64,000 nucleotides of DNA from Terfezia claveryi (lineage: Eukaryota > Ascomycota > Pezizomycetes > Pezizales > Pezizaceae): positions 124,001 to 188,000 of the forward strand of contig WHUX01000074.1 in the NCBI GenBank assembly GCA_015179025.1. The letters run 5' to 3'. Shown in pieces: positions 23,574-35,403 of the stretch. Made by a program: the position numbers and the translations under genes. The notes under the pieces were generated by a model. That model ran no database searches and was not told where the DNA came from. It saw only the letters and a program-made list of their open reading frames with translations. Each line of letters begins with the position of its first letter. Position 1 is the stretch's first letter.

Positions 23574-23606
23574 TAGTCTGGTTCACAATCCCCTCCAACC
23601 AGACTA
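23574..23606. repeat. TAGTCTGGTT hairpin
   Basis: TAGTCTGGTT (23574-23583) and AACCAGACTA (23597-23606) form a perfect 10-bp inverted repeat with a 13-base loop. The word belongs to a family dispersed through the window. Confidence 0.75.
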
Positions 23607-24711
23607 CTTGGTATCGTAGTGTCAAGAGTTGAAATGGTAACATAAAACATTGACGCCATGTTGCAACGTTCTCTTGTCAGTTTCTAACATTAGAGCCTCA
23701 GATTTCTGAAACGCGGAGAGGCTTGGCGTCACTAAACTTAGTATCACCTTGTCCCAATACTGGCTCTAACCTTCCGAGGTACCGATACCGGTCATATTGG
23801 TGACCGGACGGTTTAACTTTGGGTATTGGCGAGACTCTTAGTTTGATGCAATGTGTATAAACGCATAACTTCCGATCCCATGAGGCTCCTGCTAGAGAAC
23901 ATTTCTTTACGGAACCTTTGTACAAACCATTTCACTTTATACCTAAACCAAATAGCCTAGGATGAACAATCCGTCTGCAGGCAGGGTTAAGGTATCAGCC
24001 ATTGCCAAAACAGACCCTACACACAAGTAGTTAGATACGGCTGGAAAGTTCCTTTAGTCTCATACCTTTATTAGTCTGTGTTCTTATGCTGCCATCTAGT
24101 ATAGCTATGGCTGGTCATCGTAGGGTCGTTCGCTTCCCCTGCGCATCACTTGACATTAACTTTCTTATATTATCTGTAATTTGCTCACTTCTTAAACCTG
24201 CAACTGTAATGCGCGGGCTAGTGCAATAGTAGTATTTGAAAATTCCTATTCTAGTAGATCCTGGTCCCATTATGTATACGTTTGTGCAAATACGTTTGTG
24301 CAAATAGATAAACTCCATACACGGGTCATCCGATATGTGTGGCTAACCAGAACTAATGGTGGCACCCTCTACGAGGTCTGATCGAGACTAGTGTGGCACA
24401 CAACCAGACTACAATGATCTAGTCTGATAATACGTAATTGCCGAGATAAGTAGCCGATTCAATCTATAACTATTTCCAGCTAGTACCTCCGGCCTGCTCT
24501 CAGATCCGATCTAGAAAAGCCGTTTACATGCAAGGTGCCAGAACATGTGATAATTACATTTGCCCCTAAATGGGGCGACAGCATCAAGTTCAGCATAGTA
24601 CCCTCGTAGAGGGTTCAGAACATGAAGAAAAATTTGTCCGCTTCAGCCTCGCAAATATCCTTGATTATAGAAAATTAAGGTTCTTGGATCCCCAAGGAGT
24701 GGACTAGAACC

Positions 24712-24748
24712 CAACCAGACTACTGTACAACCCTAGGTAGTCTGGTTG
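24712..24748. repeat. CAACCAGACTAC hairpin
   Basis: CAACCAGACTAC (24712-24723) and GTAGTCTGGTTG (24737-24748) form a perfect 12-bp inverted repeat with a 13-base loop. It mirrors the hairpin at 23574-23606, so the two could be the ends of one element of about 1.2 kb. Confidence 0.75.
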
Positions 24749-26826
24749 CAAACCCTACGTAGGTAGCATTGTGTTACGTTGTAATCCATCATCGTAGTCT
24801 TGGCGGCATTGCGCCGTTCCGATGGGAGAGGTAGCCTAGGTACTTAAGTAGTCGAGCTCGCGAGGTTGTACGACCATGATTACAACTGGGCAAATTATGG
24901 CGAACCTTTTTACATTCCCTGTTTCACCATGATCCCGTTTTGGTTACTTTCTGACTAGTACTGCACGGTGATTGCATAATACAATAAAGAGACTAGGTAG
25001 GAGTTCTTAACGTTGAAATTTTACTTACAATCATGTGTGTCCGGGGGTAAGCTTCGAAACAACTTCTACAGCATGGGCGTCTCAATTACTTATATTTCCC
25101 AGAATAAACCTGACGATACGTGAGTACTAGATCTAGACCTAGATCTGAGGCCCACAGATGTCGCTTGGGTTATTGTATACTCCGCATGTTCAATCAAGAG
25201 TTTCATTGCCACCTTGCTGGTAACAAGCTAGCTTGGACCAGCGAATGGGAACAGTAGACAGTGCGGCTGGCAGCTGTACATATCTCTACCTATATATTAT
25301 CATGTTATAGTTACCTCTGTTTTTGTGCGATATGGGCTCATAGTTATATGCCAACGCTGGGGAATTGAACTACACATCGTACATGTAAACATACAACCCT
25401 TTTGACATTCACAAATACAGTAAAACAGAGTGTTTCTATGCCTATAATAAGTGATAAAGGTTAATTAGATGGAACCTATTGACCAATACCCTATGATAAC
25501 ACTGCTACGTCTTGTGTTTTAGAGTCTGACGGTGGTGACGATATCTATGACGCTAGTAATCATGGCCGCGAAAATAAAACCTTCTAACAGGAGCGTTAGA
25601 TTACCTCCATATATTTAGATACATACATCTTGTACCAGATCTATATAATTTATATGCAGAATAAATCTTCTTATCTCAGTAACCCGTGGTAACGTTTCGA
25701 ATGTTTGGTTTATTGTTATTTATAAGTTGCCCGCATCACCCTTGCATGTTTCTTTCTGGGAGTGGTAGCCGATATTTTCAGAGAGGCTTCCGTTAGCAAG
25801 GGGACAGACATCTGTCAGGTTTGGGGCGCTGGTGTATATGAACTCTACATCCCATATTTGAATTGCATTTTACTTCATTTACCTCGCCACGACCATGCGC
25901 GTCGATCAGGTATCCAACGATTGAGTATATAGGGTACAGACTTAATGGAAAGCAACATTGACGGAAATTGCTCTTGGAAGGATACGCATACCTGTAGAAT
26001 GACAAGGAACTGCTTGATGCTCGAGAAGACAAAGCAGCTTTCAGGCTGGTAGGCTGAAGTAGGCTGAAACAATGATGATTAATATAGTATAGAAAATAAT
26101 TAGGGCTATAGAAAGACTATCAGCCGATTCCGAGATGTAAGGTAAACGTAAGCTCATACCTACGACGAACTGATCTAGTTAGACGATGTCGAGGTTAACG
26201 CTCAGACTGCGGGAGACGTTTTGTTGCTAAGTTTACCGTGCACGGTTTCAACCGAATGAGCAGTCAACAAGCTTCTTCTGAAGGAGGCTTGTGAGGCATC
26301 TGACTGGGGATGCAAGCGCAGTTTCTAGATGCATCAGTTAATTACCAGGGCCTTGATCGGAGTAATGGAAGACTGACAGCATTCTTGCGCCACGATTCAT
26401 ATTTCGAGATGTTCAAATTGGAAGCGTCAAACCTACACGTTCAGGCCCAGCGCTTAGCAGGCAGGGTACTGAATACTAAGCCCAAGTGGTCCCTACCTAG
26501 GTGGAGGGAGGGGGGGAAGCTGGCGTGACTCGCTCGCATGGGTCTGAGCTGGGGTGCGTGAGGGGGGCCGCACCCATGCTCGCGTGGGGTCCTGGGCACT
26601 GGAGGTAGTACCAACGGATTGAGTAAAGCCCCATAAGCACGGCGCCATACCTGCTTCTCGAGAAATAACTTGAGGCCAAAATTACAAAAACCAAAGAACC
26701 CCCAACATCTGAATGTGGATAGGTATCATCGAGCCGAAAGATATTCATCTCGCATAAATATACAAGTTATCGTGTCCCCGGAATCATTAAAAATCGAGTT
26801 GGATTCATAAGCCTGTGGCAGCCCAA

Positions 26827-29211
26827 ATGTACTCGTCCATACCTACTCCTCCACAATCATATAACCCAGTGTTCTATTCACCTTTGGAGGGGCCTCAGGG
26901 AGATTTCTCTATACCATTATTACCGTCCGATTTCGCGAACGTCGATAATACTCCAGAAGAAGCATCGGCACTAAAGAAATTATTTCCATATCAACTCCCC
27001 ACCCCACCTCCAATTTCCCTTCTTTCGTCACAGTTCGAAGCAGCAAATATGGCGAGCCATAATATAGAATATCAGCGGACACTCCCGGAGACCCGAGTCA
27101 GTGACTTTTCGGAGCTTGACCCTTGGTACACCTGCATGTACCCGGATTATCAAGAATCAACAGCCAGCACAAGAGCAAGTGTAAGCTCATCGGAGTATAG
27201 CTCACCCCCGACACTTTCGCTCACGACAAATGTACTCGGTATTACCGCAAACTATGGTTATTCTGCACACCCTGATTCTGGAATCCAGGTGACCCCACAT
27301 ACGGCTTTGACTACAAAATTCGCGAGTAGCCTTCCGAGCGCCAACGGAATTAATATTAACATGCCTCGGCCTGCCACGCCCGCGACTACATCGGTGCCTC
27401 TGTTGGCTTCCTCATATACATCGTCTGTGAGTGATGCAGCGGAAGCCTGGGAGGCACACGGGGGCATTAGACATCGCCAGCACGTACAGCACAATCACAT
27501 TGATCGCGCAGCCACATTTGAAACAAGAAATTGGCGAGCTCCCGCTTATCCTGATCTCAATATTGTGCAGGCTACCCCAATAAATATGACTACTACTCAA
27601 CAGTGGCCCTTGCCAGGAGCTGGGCCACTGAAACATCGGGGCACAGCACTCGCTGATGCAGTAATGACAGGTCGCGACACAAGGTAGATTTAATTATAAT
27701 ATCCAACAGTTACTAGAGTGCTAACAAAATAACCTCTCAACTCAGTACCTCACGTGAGAAAAAGCGAGTACGGCTATCACCCTTCTCTGGATCAGAATCT
27801 GGGTCTGAGGATGAGACAGCCAGCATCCATGCCCCAGTTTATTCAAACTCCAATTCCCCACAATTGTCAAAGACCACATCGAATCCAGCTGCTCACTTGA
27901 ATCCGGATTATGCCCCACAGCCCAAGGCAAGGAAGGGCCGAAGAAAGCTTGGTGCTGCAGAACGGAAGGAGGTGCATGAACTGAGGAAAATGGGAGCGTG
28001 TACGCGGTGTTGGGGCCTGAAGATGAAGGTAGGCCAAAGCTAGCAATTCGTGTGATCTCACTGTGTAACAGGCTGTGATACTAATAGGCATTACAGTGCG
28101 GGGAGGGCTCGCCTTGTCCACGATGCCAGAAGCTTGGAGGGTCACATCAATGCGTGCGCGTGCACTTCGTTGACCTCGATGTTTTTTCGAAGTGGTTAAA
28201 CGACGCTTATTCTCGCTCTATGATGCACAATGTTCTCAGATGGTCACAGGCTAATCCACGAACAATCACTATCTGCCATGAGGAGAATGGAATTTCTCTA
28301 ACCGTGCGTTGTCATGAATTTATCCCCGTCTTGCCTGACCAACTCGACTACTGGTACAAGGATGCATACGGATGGGAATCAATCACGACAACTCCATTTG
28401 CCATGAAGAAGGGTGTGAGTGCAGATGTCTTGGATGCATACATCGACGACCAAGTCGAATGGTATGTCGAGAATCACTTCAAAACCGTGAATCCAATCAT
28501 GTATGAAACTTTTCGAGTGGCGCTCAACTACGCGAACACCAACCCCAAAGACAACTCCATCGTCAAGGATGCTTTGAAGCTCTGGACCACTCATCAGTTG
28601 CTCCTTAAGGGTGCCTCAATTACTGGCGAGGAAAACCTTCAGATGGCGCCAATCAACAACCAAACTTCGCCCCTTCACGCAAAGATCCCCTTCCACGTGT
28701 GTTATCGAACCAAATTGATCACCTCTTTGAGCGTCGTATCTGGCAAGCTGAACGTCAGCTCCTCTCGGAGCTACAACGCCGTATCCTTTCTCGCAAGCGG
28801 GAAGAGTGGCTCCGTGTGTACTTGTGCCTTACAATTGTGCTTAACACCATTGAGCGGGACACCTGGAGGCTCTACTACTGGTACTTCCATGCCCAAGATG
28901 GGTATACTTGGAGGCATCCGTTGTCGCCATCTCAGTTGATCGACAAGAATACCAGATTAGCCGATTCCCTAGCAGCTCACTTTCAAGCAATCAGCAAAGG
29001 TCTAACACCATTTGCACTAGACTGGACACGGGAGCAAACCTTGGCCCTGGTGAGCACAGATGATGAGATCGTGAAGTATATTGAATCCACAGGAAAGCTG
29101 GTTCGGGACCAGGAGAGCATCCGACGGAGGAGGAATGTACTTGCAAGTTACTCGGAAGCCGACGAAAGGAGCTTTGACTTCCTATACTCTGGCAAAATTT
29201 TGATTATCTAG
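26827..29211 (+). CDS. Zn2Cys6 fungal transcription factor with a one-base frame break
   Basis: Nuclear DNA-binding regulator; target genes unknown. Exons: 26827-27683, 27746-28028, 28097-29211. Introns of 62 and 68 bp are GT-AG with CTAAC/CTAAT branch sites. The ATG at 26827 (MYSSIPTPPQSYNPVFY) is the first in frame. Residues 1-340 are Ser/Thr/Pro-rich and look disordered. A basic stretch ARKGRRKLGAAERKE leads into the zinc cluster: Cys371, 374, 381, 387, 390 and 399 (C-x2-C-x6-C-x5-C-x2-C-x8-C), split by intron 2 just before Cys381. The cluster is central rather than N-terminal. Around 28688-28691 (four C) the frame shifts: one more C would join the upstream frame to the downstream one (LSNQIDHLFERRIWQAERQL), which continues to 29211, about 750 residues in all. 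It is either a recent loss-of-function deletion or a sequencing error. Confidence 0.85.
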
Positions 29212-32200
29212 ACTATTGATTGCACTGTTTACTTGCCTTGGGTTTCTTAGAAGTATTCGTTATGCATTCGGAGGAGTATTTGGGCGCATACTATTGAAAG
29301 TAGAAGGGTGGGATCGGAGGATTGGAAGAGCTATGGGTTGAACAGGGAGTCATTAGCCGATCCACTAGGTACATATTGTTTTATAAATTTCCTTACAACA
29401 GATTAACGGTTAACTTTTTTTTTTTTCTGTGCACTCGCTTATACCATTATACACACTGGGGGCATTTTTGGGGGTCTGGTGTTCAAACATATTCGGAGTC
29501 TATCGTTAACGTTTGCTGTTTGCGGCTATTCTCTTTTTTTTCCACATTTTTTCATTTATTCTTTGTGGGCTCTTTTTGCGTAGACTGGGTTTGGACGAAA
29601 AAAAAAAAAATACAAGAGGAATCTTGCAGGGTTTTTGGTTCAAAATTTTGGTTCACATGTTCTATTATACGAACTTTTTTGTTGAGGGGGTATCTTGTAA
29701 AAGTTAGTATGGTCTGAATATTACACCGGAGGACATAAGTGTGGGCTAGATAGGATAAGGGCAAGAGATGCGAGTAGCATAAGCTTAATGGTGGTGGAAT
29801 ATTGGAACAATCAGCGGAAACTTATGGCAAAGTAGATCCATCTGAGATTGTGACTAATACACCGACAACCTCTTATGCAACTCGATTTTGTGTTGAAAAA
29901 TGAGGGAGTAGTCGACAGAGGTCTACATATAGCAACAAAAACACAGTTCTTTTCATCCTTCGTAGCAAATAGGGTCTTATATGATAAGCTTTATTTTGCA
30001 AGCCTGAGCCGAGAGGCTAAATATCCGAGAGATCTTCACTCTTAACTTCCACCCCACTTGAAGAACGTGAGTAGATTTCTTCTATAGAGCAGATATGCCG
30101 AACAGTAGGATAAAACCTGCAGGCAATGACAGAGGATCGGCTACAGTAACCAATGAAAATAGTGGGGAAACGATCTAGGATTGATTTGGGGTTGTATATT
30201 ACTTACGGTATACAGTATACGGTAATGCAGGTAGAAGACATACAGTAGTATAGAGTGGACAGTGAGGCCCGGATTTGAGCGCATGTCTCACTACTGTATG
30301 TCTCACTTCTGTATATTGCAGGGAGGCGTGTCAGGACTTTTCACCTACGCACTATTATAAGTATATTACTGCAATTGACATTAACACTTGGAAGCCTGGA
30401 GTGTTTATGCTTGATACATATAGTGTCTCCCTTCCTTACATAGCCTGTCACAACAAGGTTTGGTATTAGTAAGGAACTACTCATGTGGCTTGTGCTGACA
30501 TTATTTAGACTTTAACGTTTACAAATTGCAATTTAGAGAAAAAAAAACGTGACATGGGAAACTCTCAGGCTCAAGGTTCAGGGATAAAGGTTGACTGTAA
30601 GAGGCGAAATTGGTACTGGAATTTTCACTTGCTGTGGCATGGTTGGTATGTATTGCCAGGATCACGCGGGGTAACTCTACCCCGGTGGAATCACATAACC
30701 TGTACCTGCAGCTGAGTACGTAGCAGCTCAACGGAGGCGGGATGTGCCTAGATTGAGCCCAGGATAAGGATAGTTATTGAGGCAACGGTGGCCGGGCAAA
30801 GCATGATAGACATCTTTAAGCCATTACTGACGCCAGCTGGAAGGGGACCCCAGCGGAAATAATTACGTCTAGCTCTTACATCATGTAGTGTATATCTATG
30901 CGTAATCTCCCGAGTGCCTAAGTATGGAGGCAGAAGTCATAATACATTAGACTTAGTTGGGTCATGACTTTTTTGCGGATGAGAATTTATGGAGCATTAA
31001 GATGAAGAAGATCGTCAAGGCCAGACTTGAGTTGCAGCTAGGTTATAGGTGTTCTCTTGAGTCATGTCGATGCAGGTCTATCGCCACCATCATCCCCTCT
31101 TCTTTGCATATTTCAAGGCATTACACTAGTAGTTTAAACAGTTGTTGCTTAAAGCTTAGCTATACATATTTTCGGTGGTTAACCTGGAACTTAAGCATAT
31201 ACAACGGTTTTCGCATGAATCATTAAGCCTGAACCGACAGACACTAATACTGCCTTGTAGGTACAGGCCTAGCTTTAAATTAGTACCAACGAATATAGAA
31301 TTCAGCCCTGTGGGATGATAGATATAGGCATGTCACAAGGGCTTTTGAGTGAAACGCTCTAGTACATCCGCGGGCTTAGGTGTGGCACAGTGCTTAGCCT
31401 AACAGTAGCCCGCTTTACTGGACTAAATTTAACTCCCATGTCAACTTGAGCTCGAGGCCCAGGATTTGGCTATGGAAAACTATCGATACTGAATAGCTCA
31501 GTCTGAACTGCTCATAGGCAGGCTATAGTAATGCTAATCAAGCATGAATGCTCATTATCTAAGCCAGACCTATAATTAGCTTATTGGACAGTGCAGGGCG
31601 TAGGTAGTGACCATGGAGATCCCGGTTCTGGGCTTCCAGTGCTTTTATTTGCGGACTGGGAGGGCTGTATATAGGAAAAGGGATTCTCACAAACAATGAT
31701 TGCGTAGTCTTATATGCAAGATTAACCTATTACGTGTGCAAGACAACTTACAGCTGGCATTATAGTGGCGTTATGGTATATAACGACTCCTGATGCATTG
31801 CCAGTAACTACTCCTCCCTTCCTGTACGAAGTTGTCTCGCAGTAACCCGACCTGTGTAAGGGCAGATTTTGGCTGCTATATATAGTCGATCGTTTAGCCC
31901 TGTATTAGATAGGTTTGGGAAGGGAAGTCTATCTAATAAATCAGGATATATGTTTATAATTCTATACTGAAATCTAGAATACGTAAGGGTGGGGCAAAAG
32001 AAGTGTTCCCTGCCTTCATGACTAAGATTTAATTAGAATCCTGGAGGATACACACTAAGAAGAGATCCGACATGAGCTGTGCTGTACAGTAATTATAGCC
32101 AAGCGTAGAGGATATACTACCTTAAGAATCTGTACCATGCAAATCATGTACGGGCCTGTGAGTTAGATAGGACAAGACGCATTTTCGTCAACGCTTTATC

Positions 32201-34245
32201 TAACCTGCGACAGGTCAGTGAACCAGACACATGTTAAAGATATGCTCATATACCTAGGTAGCAGGTTAGGAAAAGGCAAGCAACTATCTAGGAAAAACGT
32301 GTGTGACATTGGAACCGGTGACTCTGCATGCTTATCCTATCTCCCTGGCGTGTTTCTAAGCCCATACGAATGATGTTTGGATGCCTAATTAAATAGCTGG
32401 CACTAAATCTGGGCCAATAAAAGTGCTTACCAGATACGTGGAATGAAGTTGATACCTAGGTCCTTACTTAAGTAGGTATCGGGCCCAGTAACGGGCCGGC
32501 CTAGAGGCATTTTTCCGACTTTTCACATTCTTATCGATATATCGATATGTATACGGAATCTATGCTTGGCTACCTAGTCCGCACTCACGGTGCGATACGT
32601 GTGCGTTGTTGAATACTTATATGATCAATATCATGAGAAAATTCAACCAGAGGTCTCGTGGGAAAGTTTGCTAGATATCTACTGTAGTCTATGCATACGT
32701 ACCCAGAGAGGAAATATCCGCTTCAAGGTACAGGGAACACTGTTTTTGTTTTGAAAGCTATTTAAGTAGCATCATTTTCAGAGCTTGGTATAATATGATT
32801 TGTTAAATACTCCGTGGATAAGCTCCATAGAAGATGTAATATTACGCGCCTCGAGCTGACATCGGCTATTTTGAGCTGTACGTCATGTGCTGAGTCATCT
32901 GGAAGGTAGATAAGTAAATGGTTCTCAATGTGGCAATTTAATTATAACTTGCAGTGTATGTTAATATATTAAAGCTCCATATTAACGAGGCATATGTACT
33001 CTCGTCCACAAACTTCACTAGGCTAGTAATCATTTCCCTTTACAGATGGTCACGTGGGAAGGCTTCTTCAGGGTAACAGTATGGATAGTTGTCGACCATT
33101 GGCAGCTTCAACGAGGCTACCCTAGTCACATAGTTTGCATGTAGTTGGTATCCGGCGGTATCACAGACCCAGATTCCGCCAAAGGTTCGTACGGATTAAA
33201 AAAAGAAGTATGATAGAACCCTAGCCATTAGCAGTCGAAATATATCAGAAAATCTGGTATGTCTCCCACCTAGGAAGGTGAGCTACATTTACCATCGCAT
33301 TCCGAGCACCACTGTTTTCTGCACTACATCTCCGGCATGGGTGTAAGGTTTCCCGGTGAATGGTTACTTAGAAGTCTCCCAATTATTCCGAGTACACTTT
33401 GTATATATTGGCAAGTCCTCCTCTCATGAGGGATTTATCCTGCTTGTACGTAATTGTGCTTCACAAAAGTTAACTATAGGCACCGTTTATAGGTTTTTAA
33501 TACCAATGTAGATAAATAAATCGATTTTCACGAAAGATCCTTACTAACGCCCCACAGCTTCAACTGAGCTAACTCACTCTCGGATTTTACAATAAATCCT
33601 ACTATATACAGCAAAACCATCGTATTGAAGGGGTAGATGGTATTGGCCGATATACTCCCTTGGTAGTACTGGATAAACCTCCAAAACTCACCAAATGACA
33701 TTGTTCTCTTCTGTACGTATGTAAACCACGGCGATGAAATTGTACATATATGGCAGTCTAGTAAATCCCAAAGTACCTCATGCCCAAGCTCCAATCCACT
33801 GGCAGTGGTTGCTCTCTGGGTCTTTGTTCGGGCGAAAGTAGCGACCAAACCACCGACTGAAACCTCCGGAGTGACTAACTAGGTACTAGCAATAAAGCCT
33901 GTATATAGGGCAGAGGCAAGTGACTCTCGGTAATAATTGTCACCATAAAATATAATCGGCGATGAAACTTGTGGAGGTGGTAGTTGTCGGGTCTCCTATG
34001 GCTATAGTAACGATGTTAAACTGCATATTTCGGGCCTACAGTATAAGAACTAATAACTTTCACACTTGTGCCAGTTTTCCATTGTGGGTGGCATGGAATA
34101 TTGTTTTATGAAGTCTGCAACCCTTAAAAGGTTCCCTTCACCTTCGGGGCAACAGGCAACTGTCTCTGCCTACTATGCTGATCTATCTACATGTGGCTGG
34201 GCCAATCGCCGCCCTTGGTATCCGCCAACTGCCCCAATCCTTGTA
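29212..34245. other. 5-kb gene desert
   Basis: No supported gene. T-rich and A-rich runs occur at 29409-29420 and 29599-29610. A minus-strand frame at 33528-33848 is open for 106 codons but has no recognisable motif. Short AT-rich palindromes such as ATCGATATATCGATAT occur near 32530. Confidence 0.45.
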
Positions 34246-34379
34246 CAGAGGACTCTCGATACAAGCATATCGTTCGGACCGGGAGAAGTATGCTTGTAAC
34301 CAATATATGCTTATAGCAAGAGAAAATAGGTAACTATAAAATGAAGTTAACTAGCGCTAGGAAATGTTGTGGAATAGGC

Positions 34380-34698
34380 TTATGAATCCAAGCAGAGCAC
34401 ATAAACAAGAAATATCCAAACGAGAGTAGTAGGTGTGGAAGCGGGAATGTCAAGGAGAGGAGGCACCAGAAAGTCAGTGATCCTGCGCTGAACATGCAGA
34501 CGCCTGCATTGAATTTCTAGAGTCTCAATACTTTTCTCCTCATGCTGTAGAACATCTTGTAGGTCCCTGATATTGGCTGTAGGTTCAGCTTGAAGAGAAA
34601 AGGGGAGTAATCCTTCAATATGCGTGGGCGCTACCCTGAGGTGTAACCGTCCATGCCTGATGCTGTTGGACAACCGAAGATTTGGAAGAAGAGGCCAT
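34380..34698 (-). pseudogene. Frameshifted copy of the element ORF
   Basis: Corresponds to the ORF at 12020-12349 in copy A and keeps LPFSLQAEPTANIRDLQDVL and the C-terminus VWIFLVYVLCLDS. Near 34648 eleven bases present in copy A are missing, so the frame from the ATG at 34698 is broken. Confidence 0.7.
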
Positions 34699-34811
34699 TA
34701 TTTTCACAGTCAGTATGTATACATCATCGGATCACTCGGTCTGATACAAAACCAAATAAGTTAATTTGACAGTGAACAGGTGACATGAAATGGAGAGTGC
34801 ATCATCATTTG

Positions 34812-34931
34812 ACATCTACGACCATAGACTGAAGAAAACGAGGCATCCCGTCCGCTCTGCCATATCTAAGCTTCAGATCGCCAGGCTAGTACTGCAGTGG
34901 GTGACCATGCGGGAATCCCTGGTGTTGTAGA
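34812..34931 (+). rRNA. 5S rRNA-like gene in element B
   Basis: Starts ACATCTACGACCATAGACTG and ends CCCTGGTGTTGTAGA, then seven T (34932-34938), the usual RNA polymerase III stop. The length is 120 nt. Helices I (ATCTACGAC/GTTGTAGAT), II (ACTGAAG/CTTCAGA), III (GGCA/TGCC) and the 3' domain (CCAGG/CCTGG) all pair. Conserved single-stranded blocks CCCGTCCGCTC and GTGGGTGACC are intact, as is the box A region around AAGCTTCAGATCGCC. In filamentous fungi 5S genes are dispersed singly, so this could be a real transcribed gene. Its position inside a TIR element is the unusual part. Confidence 0.82.
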
Positions 34932-35403
34932 TTTTTTTGACTTCCGTTTTGTCTATGTCCACCACGATGATTGTAATGGTACATCCCAATGCCGATATTC
35001 CCCAAATCCCGAAACCATAGCATCTCTATGAAATTCCTCGTAAGTCAATAAGTACGAATAGGGGTATTCAATCTTAAAATAATCAAACGATTAAATTGAA
35101 AATTGTACTTAATCGACGTTATTCGTTCAAGATTGAGCGACCCTCGATTATAGGATTCAGTTGTTATCGCATTAAGATTGTTCTCAGGAGATGCTATTCT
35201 GCAGGGTAATTTCTTATCGATAAGAACCTATTTGTGGTTTAGGTAGCGCTTCTCTCAACACAAGCATATGTATGGTGACTAAGCCAAAAAAATAAGAATA
35301 TTCTTGTATCCAAAATATGCTTATTTACTATGTGGGACCGGCGAATGTATGCTTGTAACCAATATATGCTTATATCCGGTATGCTTGTATCGAGAGACCT
35401 CTG

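Larger units (their letters stand above)
15557..26826. other. 11-kb gene desert
   Basis: AT-rich DNA without a supported gene. I looked for exon-intron structure around the longest open frames (for example 22577-22936 minus, 22718-22990 plus, 15664-15948 plus) and recognised no family. Small local repeats and hairpins are listed separately. The composition and lack of genes suit old transposon debris or RIP-affected DNA, which is inference. Confidence 0.5.
34246..35403 (-). mobile_element. 1158-bp pogo-type TIR element with one 5S rRNA-like unit (copy B, inverted)
   Basis: The termini are CAGAGGACTCTCGATACAAG (left) and, read inward from the right, CAGAGGTCTCTCGATACAAG. TA flanks at 34244-34245 and 35404-35405. 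Read on the minus strand it is collinear with copy A at 10984-12483. It is 342 bases shorter, mainly because it has one 5S-like unit where copy A has a 299-base tandem duplication. No transposase is seen. Confidence 0.88.

Noticed and set aside
33528..33848. 106-codon open frame on the minus strand
   Set aside because: No recognisable domain, no neighbours in frame and AT-rich surroundings; most likely chance.
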